64,000 bases of DNA, from the NCBI RefSeq assembly GCF_004310335.1, contig NZ_SIRS01000004.1:186001-250000 (forward strand). Reading direction: 5' to 3'. Shown in pieces: positions 26,770 to 35,660 of the stretch. Source of the DNA: Hyunsoonleella pacifica (GTDB lineage Bacteria > Bacteroidota > Bacteroidia > Flavobacteriales > Flavobacteriaceae). The notes under the pieces were generated by a model that worked only from the letters and a program-made list of their open reading frames with translations, did no database searches and was not told the origin of the DNA. Position 1 is the first letter of the stretch, and each line of letters starts with the position of its first letter. The position numbers were made by a program, and so were the translations under genes.

Positions 26770-27057
26770 TTATAATTTGCGTTTGACTGATCCTGTAAAG
26801 TCCTCTAAATCTTCTTTTACCTTATCGATTTCGTGCTTCACATCTTTGGTTACACTGGTATCTATACCATTATTTTCGGCAGTTTTTGTGATTTCGTGCT
26901 TTATGTCGTTAGTGGCATCTTTTAGCGTACGCATACCTTTACCCAAACCACGTGCAATTTCAGGTAACTTATCTGCACCAAACACCATAATTGCTATAAA
27001 AAGGATAAAAGCGATTTCCGTACCGCTAATAAATAAAAATGTTGAAGTTTGTATCAC
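26770..27057 (-). CDS. tatA: Twin-arginine translocase subunit TatA/TatE family
   Basis: This 95-residue protein has an N-terminal membrane helix (about 10-25) followed by FGADKLPEIARGLGKGMR, the conserved Phe-Gly hinge and amphipathic helix of TatA-type Sec-independent translocase subunits. A charged helical tail of about 50 residues ends in KRKL. TatA oligomers form the passage for folded proteins in the inner membrane. No tatC is present in the window. Assignment as TatA rather than TatB is by family resemblance and is not certain. Confidence 0.9.
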   Translation of the reverse strand: MIQTSTFLFISGTEIAFILFIAIMVFGADKLPEIARGLGKGMRTLKDATNDIKHEITKTAENNGIDTSVTKDVKHEIDKVKEDLEDFTGSVKRKL

Positions 27058-27090
27058 AGTACAAATATAGTGAGTTGTTTTGAGAGCATA

Positions 27091-27122
27091 AAAAAAAGCC
27101 GATTTTAAAAAATCGGCTTTTT
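27091..27122 (-). terminator. Rho-independent terminator after the M1 peptidase gene
   Basis: On the minus strand the stem AAAAAGCCGATTTT pairs with AAAATCGGCTTTTT and ends in a run of eight Ts. It begins 19 bp after the peptidase stop codon and separates it from tatA. Confidence 0.85.
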
Positions 27123-27140
27123 AAGGATAATGCAATTATT

Positions 27141-29453
27141 TTATCCTTTTATACCTTGTTTAAAGTTTTCAAACTCTCCTTTTTCTTCTTTTTTAGGCCA
27201 ATAATTATTTGTTGTATCAACATCAGCAGTTTCCTCATTAGGATCTATGGCAATGTTTACAATCTCCTTGTCACTTGCTATTGCTTTGCTTACTTCATTA
27301 TCATTAAGCCTCCATATTTGTGCTGGGTATTTTTCTGTTTTCTTAGTACCATCAGCGTAGGTATACTCTACAATAATTGGCATTACTAAACCTCCTGGTT
27401 TTTCAAAGGTAATATTATAAAAATATTTTGGTGCTTTTATATGTTGACGCTCTTCTTCAGAGAAATTATCCATTAGATATTCCTTTACTGTTTTAACGTC
27501 TTTAGGGTCTTGATCTTTCATTGATTTCTTAAAATCCTCACTACCCTCTTCTACCATATATACTAAAGGTCGCAATTGTTTTTTCTTAATACCTCTTTCT
27601 TTCATTATATTCTTCATATAAGCATTAGGTTCAGAGGATACATAATACTTTTTAACATCCTTAAGCCCTATATCTACCCAATCTGTAGTATAAAACCAGC
27701 CTCTCCAATACCAATCTAAATCAAATGCTGAAGCATCTTCCATAGTTCTAAAGAAATCTTCTGGTGTTGGGTGCTTAAACATCCATCTGTTAGCATATTC
27801 CTTAAATGCATAATCAAATAAATCTCTACCCATAACCGTTTCCCTCAAAATATTTAGAGCTGTTGCAGGCTTGCCATATGCATTATTCCCAAACTGGTAA
27901 GTGTTAATACCTTTAGTCATAATTGGTGCTATGTAATCTTGATTTCCACTCATGTAAGGCACAATCTTTTTTGCAGGCCCTCTTCTATGAGGAAATTCTG
28001 TATCACCCTTAGCTAATGCATCAGGATAAGCCTTAGCAAAATCTACTTGGGCAACGTACTGCACAAAACTGTTTAAGCCTTCATCCATCCATGTCCATTG
28101 GCGCTCGTCACTATTTACAATCATTGGAAAAAAGTTATGTCCTACCTCATGGATAATAACTCCCATCATACCATAACGTACACGATCACTATACGAGCCA
28201 TCTTCCTTTGGGCGTCCATAGTTCCAACAAATCATAGGATATTCCATACCTTGTTGCTTTGCATGAACAGAAATTGCTTTATGGTAAGGATAATCAAACG
28301 TCATTCTAGAATAAGTCTTTAAAGTACTTGCCACCGCTTTTGTAGACCAATCCTCCCAAAGTGGATTACCTTCTTTTGGGTACATAGATACAGCCATTAC
28401 ATCCTTGTCCCCTATCTTAACCGCCATCATGTCCCAAATAAATTTACGTGAAGTTGCAAAACCAAAATCTCTAACATTCTCTGCTTTTAATTTCCAAGTT
28501 TTTGTTGCTGTTGAAAATCCCTTTTCTGCAGCCTCAGCTTCGTCTTGGGTAACAATTAAAACTGGTTCATCATAAGATTTTTTTGCTTGCTCATAACGTT
28601 CCATCATTGTTTTAGAAAACACTTCTGCTCTATTTGTCAATACACCTGTACCATCTAAAATATGGTCTGCCGGAACAGTAATGTTAACTTCGTAATCCCC
28701 AAACGCTAATGCAAACTCATCACATCCCCAGAATTGTGAATTTTGCCATCCTTCAACATCGCTATACACTGCCATTCTTGGAAAAAACTGAGCAATAACA
28801 TAGGCTCTGTTCCCATCTTTAGGAAAAAATTCATACCCTGAACGACCATCTTGTTTTACATGGTCATTAATATTGTACCACCACTTTACTGAAAATGAAA
28901 ACTTATCTCCCGTCGTCATAGGTTTAGGGAGTTCAATACGCATCATAGTGCGGTTAATCATGTGAGGTAGAGGTTTTCCATCAACATCTGTAACAGCTTC
29001 AATATTAAAACCACCATCAAAAGATGCCGCTAAATAATCATCTGTAAATTGGCTTGGATACATTACCGGTTCTACCTTATTCCCTTCTATCAAGGGGCTC
29101 TTAGAATCTTTAGCCCTAACATTCTGGTCTAACTGCACCCAAAGGTATTTTAGTACATCTGGGGAATTATTGGTATAAGTAATGGTTTCAAAACCTGATA
29201 ACTTTGCATTTTTATCATCTAAAACTATATCCATTTTGTAATCTGCCTGTTGCTGGTAGTAGGCATGCCCAGGCGCACCAGATGCAGCTCTGTAGACATT
29301 AGGCGTAGAAAACTCATCATAAAGTTGCTTGAATTTATTAGTATTGGTATGGCCTGTTTTAGGAGCTGAATTTTCTTGCTCTTGTGCACAAATACCTGAA
29401 GAAATAAAAATTAAAGACAGAAAATAATACAGAAGGTGTTTCATATGGTACAT
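27141..29453 (-). CDS. Secreted M1-family zinc metallopeptidase
   Basis: This 770-residue protein has a signal peptide (cleavage near GICAQEQ). An aminopeptidase N-like beta domain precedes the gluzincin active site HEVGH (435-439), with third zinc ligand Glu458 in WMDEGLNSF. The classical GAMEN exopeptidase motif is replaced by QGMEYPMICW (401-410), a form common in the Bacteroidota M1 subgroup. It probably trims peptides in the periplasm or at the cell surface. An alternative start (29444) gives an equally good signal peptide. The DUF6702 gene lies 100 bp upstream on the same strand, a pairing I regard as conserved in flavobacteria. Confidence 0.93.
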   Translation of the reverse strand: MYHMKHLLYYFLSLIFISSGICAQEQENSAPKTGHTNTNKFKQLYDEFSTPNVYRAASGAPGHAYYQQQADYKMDIVLDDKNAKLSGFETITYTNNSPDVLKYLWVQLDQNVRAKDSKSPLIEGNKVEPVMYPSQFTDDYLAASFDGGFNIEAVTDVDGKPLPHMINRTMMRIELPKPMTTGDKFSFSVKWWYNINDHVKQDGRSGYEFFPKDGNRAYVIAQFFPRMAVYSDVEGWQNSQFWGCDEFALAFGDYEVNITVPADHILDGTGVLTNRAEVFSKTMMERYEQAKKSYDEPVLIVTQDEAEAAEKGFSTATKTWKLKAENVRDFGFATSRKFIWDMMAVKIGDKDVMAVSMYPKEGNPLWEDWSTKAVASTLKTYSRMTFDYPYHKAISVHAKQQGMEYPMICWNYGRPKEDGSYSDRVRYGMMGVIIHEVGHNFFPMIVNSDERQWTWMDEGLNSFVQYVAQVDFAKAYPDALAKGDTEFPHRRGPAKKIVPYMSGNQDYIAPIMTKGINTYQFGNNAYGKPATALNILRETVMGRDLFDYAFKEYANRWMFKHPTPEDFFRTMEDASAFDLDWYWRGWFYTTDWVDIGLKDVKKYYVSSEPNAYMKNIMKERGIKKKQLRPLVYMVEEGSEDFKKSMKDQDPKDVKTVKEYLMDNFSEEERQHIKAPKYFYNITFEKPGGLVMPIIVEYTYADGTKKTEKYPAQIWRLNDNEVSKAIASDKEIVNIAIDPNEETADVDTTNNYWPKKEEKGEFENFKQGIKG

Positions 29454-29553
29454 TATAATTTTTTAAAAAAATTGTCAATTCTGGTAACACTTTTTTAGAA
29501 ATGTCACGTAATGCGCGCTAAAATATGACTTTAAAGAAGTTTTACCCTTTAAT

Positions 29554-30054
29554 TTAATTAAAATTTAACACTGCTTTAGCATTTTGTTTTGTTAAAATAA
29601 AACTCTTTCTATTGGAGTTGATATTGAGTTTTGTAATATTCTGTTGGGTAGTATATAAATCAAATAAGGTTTCGTTAGAGACTTCGATGTTTTCTATTTG
29701 TGGGACATCTTGAATTTCAAAGTAACATTTTACAATTCCTGCCTCAATTTCCTTACCTATATAATTCATACTTTTTTCAGAGTTATCTATCTTTATTCTT
29801 AACTTTTCACTAAGGTACTTGTCTACATAAAAATCTATATTACTTTGCGCATCATCAAATGTTAAACCTTCATCATATCGTTCTTTGAGCACATCCTCGA
29901 AATCATCAATAAATAGACGGGATATTATTTGAACGGATGCTTTATCTTTAACATACTCAATTTGTGTATTACTAATGTAGTACTTATGTTCTAGAGTAAA
30001 AGAGGACACAGTAAAAACGAAAAGAAATAGAATAATAACTTTTAGGAACCTCAT
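29554..30054 (-). CDS. DUF6702 family secreted protein
   Basis: This 166-residue protein has a signal peptide (hydrophobic 5-17, then SFTLEHKYYISNTQIEY). The HKYY...QIEYV...LQIISRLFIDDFE pattern matches the DUF6702 family of Bacteroidota, which commonly adjoins M1 peptidase genes. The start is taken as the ATG at 30054. A longer frame from 30108 would place 18 charged residues before the signal sequence. The function is unknown; linkage suggests a partner of the adjacent peptidase. Confidence 0.8.
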   Translation of the reverse strand: MRFLKVIILFLFVFTVSSFTLEHKYYISNTQIEYVKDKASVQIISRLFIDDFEDVLKERYDEGLTFDDAQSNIDFYVDKYLSEKLRIKIDNSEKSMNYIGKEIEAGIVKCYFEIQDVPQIENIEVSNETLFDLYTTQQNITKLNINSNRKSFILTKQNAKAVLNFN

Positions 30055-30117
30055 AACATTTATAAATTTTTTGCTAATGTAATTATTTTGTAAGGTTTCA
30101 AAAAGCATTCCAAAAAA

Positions 30118-30915
30118 TCAATCCTTGTCCTTCTGGTTTGCTTTATATTGTTTAAGCTTTTGCTTTAAAAATTCTAGAATTTCTAAATCTGACTTTCCAT
30201 TACATACTTCATAAAAATTCTCATCCATCTCACAGAAATAAAAGAAATCTATTCTAAATTCTTCTTCAAGTGAAATTATACTAAACAACGTCTCTGAAAA
30301 TGTCTCTCTTATTTTAACAATCAACGCTTCATTACGTTCATGTTTTACGCGTTGTTTTAGCATTTTTGTTCTGCCTGTTATTCCATTAAGTATTGGATTA
30401 AGTGGAATAGATCCTGTTAACGCTCCAAGTAACATTTTAGGTTTAAACTCACCTGCTTCAGCAAGCCTTCGTTCACTTTGTGTAGCAATCTTACCTGTAT
30501 AACCAGGAATACCTACATCATAAAAATTAACTGGTGCACTACCTTCCATACTTTCAATATCTGAACTTAAATTACCAGACAATACCTTACCAACAGTCAC
30601 TAAATTTAATGCATTAACCTGTTCAACTAAAATAACAGAAACCGTTCTTGAATCAAGAATAGTTTTAGAAATTATAACATCTTTTACTTCATGTTGTACC
30701 GAAGAAAAACTTAAAGTATCATTTATACTTACAGGAATTGTAAAATTTCCCCATTTATCAGTTATAGTAAACTTTTTTGCTGTTTTATTAATTACATGTA
30801 TATTTTCTACATCGGCTTTACTTTCAACTTTACCAGTAATTTCAATAGATTGAGCTTTGATTATTTTCCCACAAAGCAACACAAATAAAAAAATGTAGAA
30901 TTTATTTTTTACCAT
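30118..30915 (-). CDS. Carboxypeptidase-regulatory-like domain protein, paralogue 3
   Basis: This 265-residue secreted protein has a signal peptide ending near IIKAQSIEI. A transthyretin-like/CarboxypepD_reg-like domain follows (about 22-100, with KFTITDKWGNFTIPVSINDT and LSFSSVQHEVKDVII). An unassigned C-terminal domain of about 160 residues completes it. The N-terminal half is nearly identical to that of the next gene upstream (30902-31687) at DNA level, while the C-terminal halves differ. The start at 30915 overlaps the end of that gene by 14 bp; an ATG at 30933 is also possible. It looks like the N-terminal domain of a SusC-type receptor without the barrel. Confidence 0.75.
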   Translation of the reverse strand: MVKNKFYIFLFVLLCGKIIKAQSIEITGKVESKADVENIHVINKTAKKFTITDKWGNFTIPVSINDTLSFSSVQHEVKDVIISKTILDSRTVSVILVEQVNALNLVTVGKVLSGNLSSDIESMEGSAPVNFYDVGIPGYTGKIATQSERRLAEAGEFKPKMLLGALTGSIPLNPILNGITGRTKMLKQRVKHERNEALIVKIRETFSETLFSIISLEEEFRIDFFYFCEMDENFYEVCNGKSDLEILEFLKQKLKQYKANQKDKD

Positions 30916-31687
30916 CTCTATTAAATACTTCACTACTATTCATTAAAAATTCCACTAATAAAAACATATTTTCTGGCTCTAATAATGAAGATTCAAAACC
31001 CTTTTTTTCTATGTATAATAGAAAATCATCTACTTTATCCATTGGAACATTAAAATCCTTACTAATCCTCTCTCTATTGTAAATCTCTAATAAAGTTTTA
31101 GGTTTAACCTTTGTTTTATCTTTTAAAATTCCAGATCTAATAGTCATATCTATCTTAAGAACAGATTCTATAATCTTTATAATATCAGGCTGATAAAACC
31201 TTGTATCTGGATTCAAAATATATTTATAATGATCCAAGGTTTCTTTCTTTTCTAAAGCCAGGTTATCTAAACGTATTGATGACATATCAACTTCATTTAA
31301 ATGAAGAGCCGTAGGTTTTACTAGTTTAACAGCAGTCATATCAGACGTTAAATCTCCTGATAGCCCGTCTCGTAAAGTAATTTTTTCTAGTTCATTGATT
31401 TGTTCTTCTAAAATCACTAAAACAGTTTTAGATTCTAATATTTCCTGTGAAACGATAATTATTTTGGGTTGATACTGTACCGAAGAAAAACTTAAAGTAT
31501 CATTTAAACTTACTGGAATTGTAAACTTACCTCTAGAATCAGTGACGGTAAATTTTTGTGCTGTTTTATTAATGACATGAATATTTTCTACATCAACATT
31601 ACTTTTAACTACACCAGTAATTTCAGTAGATTGTGCTATCCCAAACTGAATAGAAAAAAGAATTATAAAAAGTAATATTAACTTCAA
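30902..31687 (-). CDS. Carboxypeptidase-regulatory-like domain protein, paralogue 2
   Basis: This 261-residue secreted protein has a signal peptide near 1-18 (FGIAQSTEITG). The same regulatory-like beta-sandwich (KFTVTDSRGKFTIPVSLNDT; LSFSSVQYQPKIII) is followed by EEQINELEKITLRDGLSGDL, the stretch that precedes a TonB plug in receptors. No plug or barrel follows. Instead there is a helical C-terminal domain with VDDFLLYIEKKGFE and NMFLLVEFL. It is translationally overlapped with paralogue 3 and separated by 95 bp from paralogue 1. The function is unknown. Confidence 0.75.
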   Translation of the reverse strand: MKLILLFIILFSIQFGIAQSTEITGVVKSNVDVENIHVINKTAQKFTVTDSRGKFTIPVSLNDTLSFSSVQYQPKIIIVSQEILESKTVLVILEEQINELEKITLRDGLSGDLTSDMTAVKLVKPTALHLNEVDMSSIRLDNLALEKKETLDHYKYILNPDTRFYQPDIIKIIESVLKIDMTIRSGILKDKTKVKPKTLLEIYNRERISKDFNVPMDKVDDFLLYIEKKGFESSLLEPENMFLLVEFLMNSSEVFNRDGKK

Positions 31688-31782
31688 AAAATGAGGATAT
31701 TAAAAACCTCAATAACGGAAGTAAAGTCTTAAACAAAATAAAAAATGCATCTAAAATTTTGTTAAATAAGAAGTTACTCTCT

Positions 31783-32580
31783 TTAACCCTTCTTCAAGAA
31801 CTCTATGCTTTTTTGATTTAAAATCTCTAAAAACTCCAATTCTCGCCCATAATTAAGCAGAGTAAAATCAAAATCATCACTTTCAACAAAAGCAATAAAA
31901 TCTTCTACTCGATGTTCAGGAATTTTAAAATTATCTACTAAAAACTCAGAAGCAAAATAGTATTTAATAGCCTTTGTAGGAACTTCAGGAATATCTGAAA
32001 CCTTTTTTTCTTTGGCTTCAGATCTAAAAATAGGTAGTAATAATTGGTCTACTACATTTACAACATTCAAGCCATTATAGAGTCTATTTCGTTGAACATC
32101 ATCACCAATATTCGTTACTTCAGTTTTATAATCGGTTTCAAAGTTATATTCACTACTATGTTTCACACCAAAATAAAGAGCATCAAGTTTAGGGTTAAAC
32201 GTTTTAGAACCATCAATATCAGTAATTAAATTACCACTTAGTCCTTTTGATTTTACTATAATCTCATCAAGCTTATTAATTTCTTCAATCAAAAAGATTT
32301 TCATGCTTTTAGATGCAACGATATCTGCATTCACTTTAAAATTCAAATTTTGAAACTGTATAGCACTAACTTCAATAATATCATTTTCAGCAATGGCTAT
32401 AGTAAATTCCCCATTATCATCGGTAACAGTACCTTTGTTAGAAGACGAATTAAAAATAGTTATTCCAGAGATATCATTATGCTCCACTACAATTTTACCT
32501 TTAACATCAACTCTTGTAATATTTTGGGCACTTAAGTTTACGGTAGCAAAAATCAGTAATACGTATAAAATCTTTTTCAT
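31783..32580 (-). CDS. Carboxypeptidase-regulatory-like domain protein, paralogue 1
   Basis: This 265-residue secreted protein has a signal peptide near 1-18 (TVNLSAQNI). Its regulatory-like domain (about 22-100, GTVTDDNGEFTIAIAENDII; VSAIQFQNLNFKV) ends in EEINKLDEIIVKSKGLSGNL. The C-terminal helical domain has VEDFIAFVESDDFDF and LEFLEILNQKSIEFL, the same plan as paralogues 2 and 3 but more diverged. It is the promoter-proximal member of the three-gene array. The shared Leu-Ser-Gly-(N/D)-Leu at the domain junction is a useful family mark. Confidence 0.75.
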   Translation of the reverse strand: MKKILYVLLIFATVNLSAQNITRVDVKGKIVVEHNDISGITIFNSSSNKGTVTDDNGEFTIAIAENDIIEVSAIQFQNLNFKVNADIVASKSMKIFLIEEINKLDEIIVKSKGLSGNLITDIDGSKTFNPKLDALYFGVKHSSEYNFETDYKTEVTNIGDDVQRNRLYNGLNVVNVVDQLLLPIFRSEAKEKKVSDIPEVPTKAIKYYFASEFLVDNFKIPEHRVEDFIAFVESDDFDFTLLNYGRELEFLEILNQKSIEFLKKG

Positions 32581-32733
32581 AGGTTAGGTTTTTTAGTCAA
32601 AAAAAGTATTGGTATTTTCAACTAAGCAATTCTTTCTTTTCTTAAAAATACAACTTAAAAATCATTCCCAAAAATATGCTTCCCATAATATTTGTTAAAA
32701 AAATAGTTAGTTTTATCTAATATTATAACAAAA

Positions 32734-33441
32734 ATGAAAAATGCAATTATAGCAAGTACTTCCACGATACATGGAAGTGGGTATTTAGAATATATTTTAG
32801 AAGAACTATCTCTTCTCTTTAAAGATGTAGAAACCATAGTTTTTATTCCATACGCAAGGCCTAGTGGTATTTCTCATGATGATTATACTGAAATTGCTAG
32901 TAAAGCATTTTCTAAAATAGGAAAAGCTGTAATTGGCTTACACACTTTTACAAATCCAAAACAAGCTATAAAAAATGCAAAAGGCATCTTTACTGGCGGG
33001 GGTAACACCTTTGTTTTAGTAAACCAGTTATATAAAAATAACCTAATAGATACTCTTAAAGAAGCAATTAATACAGGCACACCCTATTTAGGTACAAGTG
33101 CTGGCAGCAATATTTGCGGGCTCACAGTAAAAACCACTAACGATATGCCAATTGTATATCCACCAAGCTTTAATGCCTTAGGTGTGGTTCCCTTCAATAT
33201 AAATCCACATTATTTAGATCCAGATAAAAATAGCAAACACATGGGAGAAACCCGAGAAACCAGAATTAAAGAGTTTCATTATTACAACACGCAACCCGTT
33301 GTTGGACTACGCGAAGGTAGCTGGCTTAAGGTAGAAAACGAGAGCATAATACTAAAAGGAACATTAAAAGCAAGAATTTTTGAGTATAACAAACCACCTT
33401 ACGAAATAAGTAAAGATACCCAACTAAATCAACTAAATTAA
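32734..33441 (+). CDS. pepE: Dipeptidase E (Asp-specific, family S51)
   Basis: This 235-residue cytosolic serine peptidase hydrolyses dipeptides with N-terminal aspartate. The nucleophile is Ser122 in LGTSAGSNICG, and His159 in NINPHYLDPD is the expected catalytic His. FTGGGNTFVLVNQLY (about 87-101) is a family signature, and the length matches the roughly 230-residue family. It stands alone, upstream of a dispersed repeat and the tRNA gene. Confidence 0.93.
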   Translation: MKNAIIASTSTIHGSGYLEYILEELSLLFKDVETIVFIPYARPSGISHDDYTEIASKAFSKIGKAVIGLHTFTNPKQAIKNAKGIFTGGGNTFVLVNQLYKNNLIDTLKEAINTGTPYLGTSAGSNICGLTVKTTNDMPIVYPPSFNALGVVPFNINPHYLDPDKNSKHMGETRETRIKEFHYYNTQPVVGLREGSWLKVENESIILKGTLKARIFEYNKPPYEISKDTQLNQLN

Positions 33442-33449
33442 AATTATTT

Positions 33450-33541
33450 GGGCGTGTCCCTAAAGGGTCGGGCTATCCGTTACAAGTCCTCGCTCGTACC
33501 TCGCTGTGGGCTTTCCTCTACTATCCCTCACGCACCCATCT
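33450..33541 (-). repeat. Dispersed intergenic repeat, copy B
   Basis: The reverse complement reads GTGAGGGATAGTAGAGGAAA, GCCCACAGCGAGGTACGAGC, GAGGACTTGTAACGGATAGC, CCGACCCTTTAGGGACACGC. It aligns block for block with copy A at 7012-7108. It starts 8 bp after the pepE stop. The rest of the 33442-33747 gap holds a terminator and a tRNA and no other feature that I can see. Confidence 0.75.
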
Positions 33542-33593
33542 GCTAGCATAGTAGCAACAACAGCAAATCGCTTATTTGCAAAAGTTAAAGCAT

Positions 33594-33623
33594 AAAAAAG
33601 GCCTCATAAAACATGAGACCTTT
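33594..33623 (-). terminator. Rho-independent terminator after tRNA-Gly
   Basis: On the minus strand the stem AAAGGTCTCAT / ATGAGGCCTTT (one mismatch) has an AT-rich loop and ends in a T run. It begins just downstream of the tRNA. Confidence 0.75.
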
Positions 33624-33627
33624 AAAG

Positions 33628-33700
33628 AGCGGGAGACCAGGTTCGAACTGGCGACATTCAGCTTGGAAGGCTGACGCTCTACCAACTGAGCTACTCCCGC
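33628..33700 (-). tRNA. tRNA-Gly (anticodon UCC)
   Basis: The minus strand folds into a full cloverleaf: acceptor GCGGGAG/CTCCCGC, D stem GCTC/GAGC, and anticodon stem TCAGC/GCTGA around loop CTTCCAA (anticodon TCC). The T arm is GCCAG-TTCGAAC-CTGGT, with discriminator T. The 3' CCA is not encoded. Confidence 0.96.
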
Positions 33701-33747
33701 ATTAATGGCTGCAAATATATAATACTTCCTAAACCCACCAAAAAAAA

Positions 33748-34173
33748 TTAAAACTTCTTTAAAAAATGATAGCCTAAAATTTTAAAATCCTCGTTATAAT
33801 AAAACTTATGAGAAGCATGATTGCTTACATATGTATTCAACTCTACAGCTTCACATCCTTTTTTAATCACATAATTATAAATCCATTTAAAAAACTGTTT
33901 TCCAACACCTTTACCTCTGTAGTTTTCATCAATATAAACATGATCTACCTCAACACTTTTTCCAGCATAATGTCGTGTACAAAACCATAAACCACAAACA
34001 CCAATAATAATATCATCATGGTAAATTACCGCACATTCATAATTTTGTGTAGCCATTTCTAAAAAACGTGCTTCTAAAGTAGGCTTCGATATTTTAAAAT
34101 CATTTAATTTCTCAACTAAAGGAACAACCTTAAGTATATCAGTCTTTTCAAGTATGCCAAAACTAAAGTTCAT
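33748..34173 (-). CDS. GNAT-family N-acetyltransferase
   Basis: This 141-residue single-domain acetyltransferase has the acetyl-CoA pyrophosphate loop YRGKGVGKQFFKWIYNY (about 90-106; motif A R-G-x-G-x-G/A). It is preceded by VEVDHVYIDENY and followed by AVELNTYVSNHASHKFYYNE. It diverges from a second GNAT gene at 34257. The substrate is unknown. Confidence 0.88.
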   Translation of the reverse strand: MNFSFGILEKTDILKVVPLVEKLNDFKISKPTLEARFLEMATQNYECAVIYHDDIIIGVCGLWFCTRHYAGKSVEVDHVYIDENYRGKGVGKQFFKWIYNYVIKKGCEAVELNTYVSNHASHKFYYNEDFKILGYHFLKKF

Positions 34174-34204
34174 CTATAATTTTAGTGTGAAGATAATAAG
34201 TAAA

Positions 34205-34232
34205 TTGGTTACAGCTAAATTTTATAAGTTTG
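34205..34232 (+). promoter_or_regulatory. Promoter of the plus-strand GNAT gene
   Basis: TTGG at 34205 and TAAGTTTG at 34225-34232 (exact TAnnTTTG) are 17-18 bases apart. The box overlaps an in-frame TTG at 34230, which rules that codon out as start and supports the ATG at 34257. Confidence 0.5.
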
Positions 34233-34256
34233 AATACAGTACTAAAATTTAATAAA

Positions 34257-34718
34257 ATGCTGTTAAAACAAGACTATCGAGTAAAAGAAATACTGGCCGA
34301 AGAAACACACCTAGTAAGACATCCTGTTTTAAGAACTGGAAAACCTGTAAACACCTGTATTTTTAATGGAGACGATTTACCATCAACCATTCATTTAGGT
34401 CTTTTTAATAACAACAATTTAGTAGGAGTAGTATCATTTATGCAAGTTAAACATGAAGCTTTTATTGAGACACCACAATACCAGCTTAGAGGAATGGCAA
34501 TTTTAAAAACCTATCAAGGTAAAGGCCTAGGTAATATACTATTAGAATACGGAGAAACGCTACTGAAACAAAAAAACATAGATTTAATTTGGTGTAATGC
34601 CAGAAAAATTGCCGTAAATTTTTATAAGAGAAGAGGATATAAAATAAAAGGCACATCATTAAATATTTCAGATATTGGAGAGCATTTTATGATGTACAAA
34701 GTTTTGGTAGAACACTAA
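34257..34718 (+). CDS. GNAT-family N-acetyltransferase
   Basis: This 153-residue acetyltransferase has beta strands LVGVVSFMQV and QYQLRGMAILKTYQGKGLGN (motif A Q-G-K-G-L-G) and a C-terminal WCNARKIAVNFYKRRGYKI (motif B), all typical of GNAT enzymes. The start is set to the ATG at 34257 because the upstream in-frame TTG lies inside a consensus -7 promoter box. It is divergent from the other GNAT gene and followed 78 bp later by the M48 protease gene. The substrate is unknown. Confidence 0.88.
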   Translation: MLLKQDYRVKEILAEETHLVRHPVLRTGKPVNTCIFNGDDLPSTIHLGLFNNNNLVGVVSFMQVKHEAFIETPQYQLRGMAILKTYQGKGLGNILLEYGETLLKQKNIDLIWCNARKIAVNFYKRRGYKIKGTSLNISDIGEHFMMYKVLVEH

Positions 34719-34796
34719 AATGTGACGTTCTCGTGTAAACAGTGTCCTAAAGATATACACCAAATTTTGTAATTTACTACCCTAAAACCATCAAAA

Positions 34797-35564
34797 ATGA
34801 GAGGAAGAAATTTAAAAGTCAGACTACTTATAGGGGCAGCTATTGCCATATTCTTCGTTTTAAAACGCTGTAGCGAACGTGAAGAAAACCCTTATACTGG
34901 AAGAATGCAAACCATATCCATGACTCCAGATAAAGAAATTGCTATTGGCTTACAAAGCGCACCTCAAATGGCACAACAACATGGAGGGTTACACCCTAAT
35001 AATGAATATCAAGCATTAGTAGACAATGTAGGAAACAAGCTTGTAAATAATAGTATTGCAAAAAATACCCCTTACAGATACGAATTTCATTTATTAAACG
35101 ACCCCAGAACAATAAATGCATTCGCACTTCCAGGAGGTCAAATATTTATAACACAAGCCTTATTCGCAAAACTAAAAAACGAAGACCAACTAGCGGGGGT
35201 TTTAGGGCATGAAATAGGACATGTTTTAGGAAGACATAGCGCAGAACGTATTGCAGAAAGTGAATATTGGCAAGGGTTAGCTACTGCAGGTTCTGTAGGT
35301 GCAGACATGGGAGGACTAGTAAGTGGAATTGGACAACAAACTTTACTAACAAATGGTAGAGATGATGAATTAGAGAGTGACGATCTAGGTGTGAGGTTTA
35401 TGATTATGGCAGGATATGACCCTAATGAAATGATTGGAGTTATGAAAATTTTAAAAGAAGCAGCAGGTCCAAATCGTGTACCTGAATTTCAAAGCACACA
35501 TCCCGATCCTGATAATAGGATGGAAAAAATTAGAGAATCTATAGAGAAATACCAAAATTTATAA
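34797..35564 (+). CDS. M48-family zinc metalloprotease
   Basis: This 255-residue protein has one N-terminal hydrophobic anchor (about 9-22). The protease domain has zinc motif HEIGH at 138-142 and the downstream Glu in DDELESDDLGVRFM (about 193-206). INAFALPGGQIFITQALFAK is the conserved strand before the active-site helix. It resembles BepA/LoiP-type M48 proteins that maintain envelope proteins. A Cys at 25 follows the hydrophobic segment, but the context VLKRC is not a good lipobox, so a membrane anchor is preferred. Confidence 0.9.
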   Translation: MRGRNLKVRLLIGAAIAIFFVLKRCSEREENPYTGRMQTISMTPDKEIAIGLQSAPQMAQQHGGLHPNNEYQALVDNVGNKLVNNSIAKNTPYRYEFHLLNDPRTINAFALPGGQIFITQALFAKLKNEDQLAGVLGHEIGHVLGRHSAERIAESEYWQGLATAGSVGADMGGLVSGIGQQTLLTNGRDDELESDDLGVRFMIMAGYDPNEMIGVMKILKEAAGPNRVPEFQSTHPDPDNRMEKIRESIEKYQNL

Positions 35565-35660
35565 TTTAGATATATAGGTTAAATAATATAATTAGAATAG
35601 CACATAATATTATTTTTTTTCAGCCGTTAAAATTATTACTTAACCTATAAATAAATTAAA

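Noticed and set aside
26777-27070. Plus-strand frame of 97 codons opposite tatA
   Set aside because: It is a shadow of the well-supported tatA gene and shows no family resemblance.
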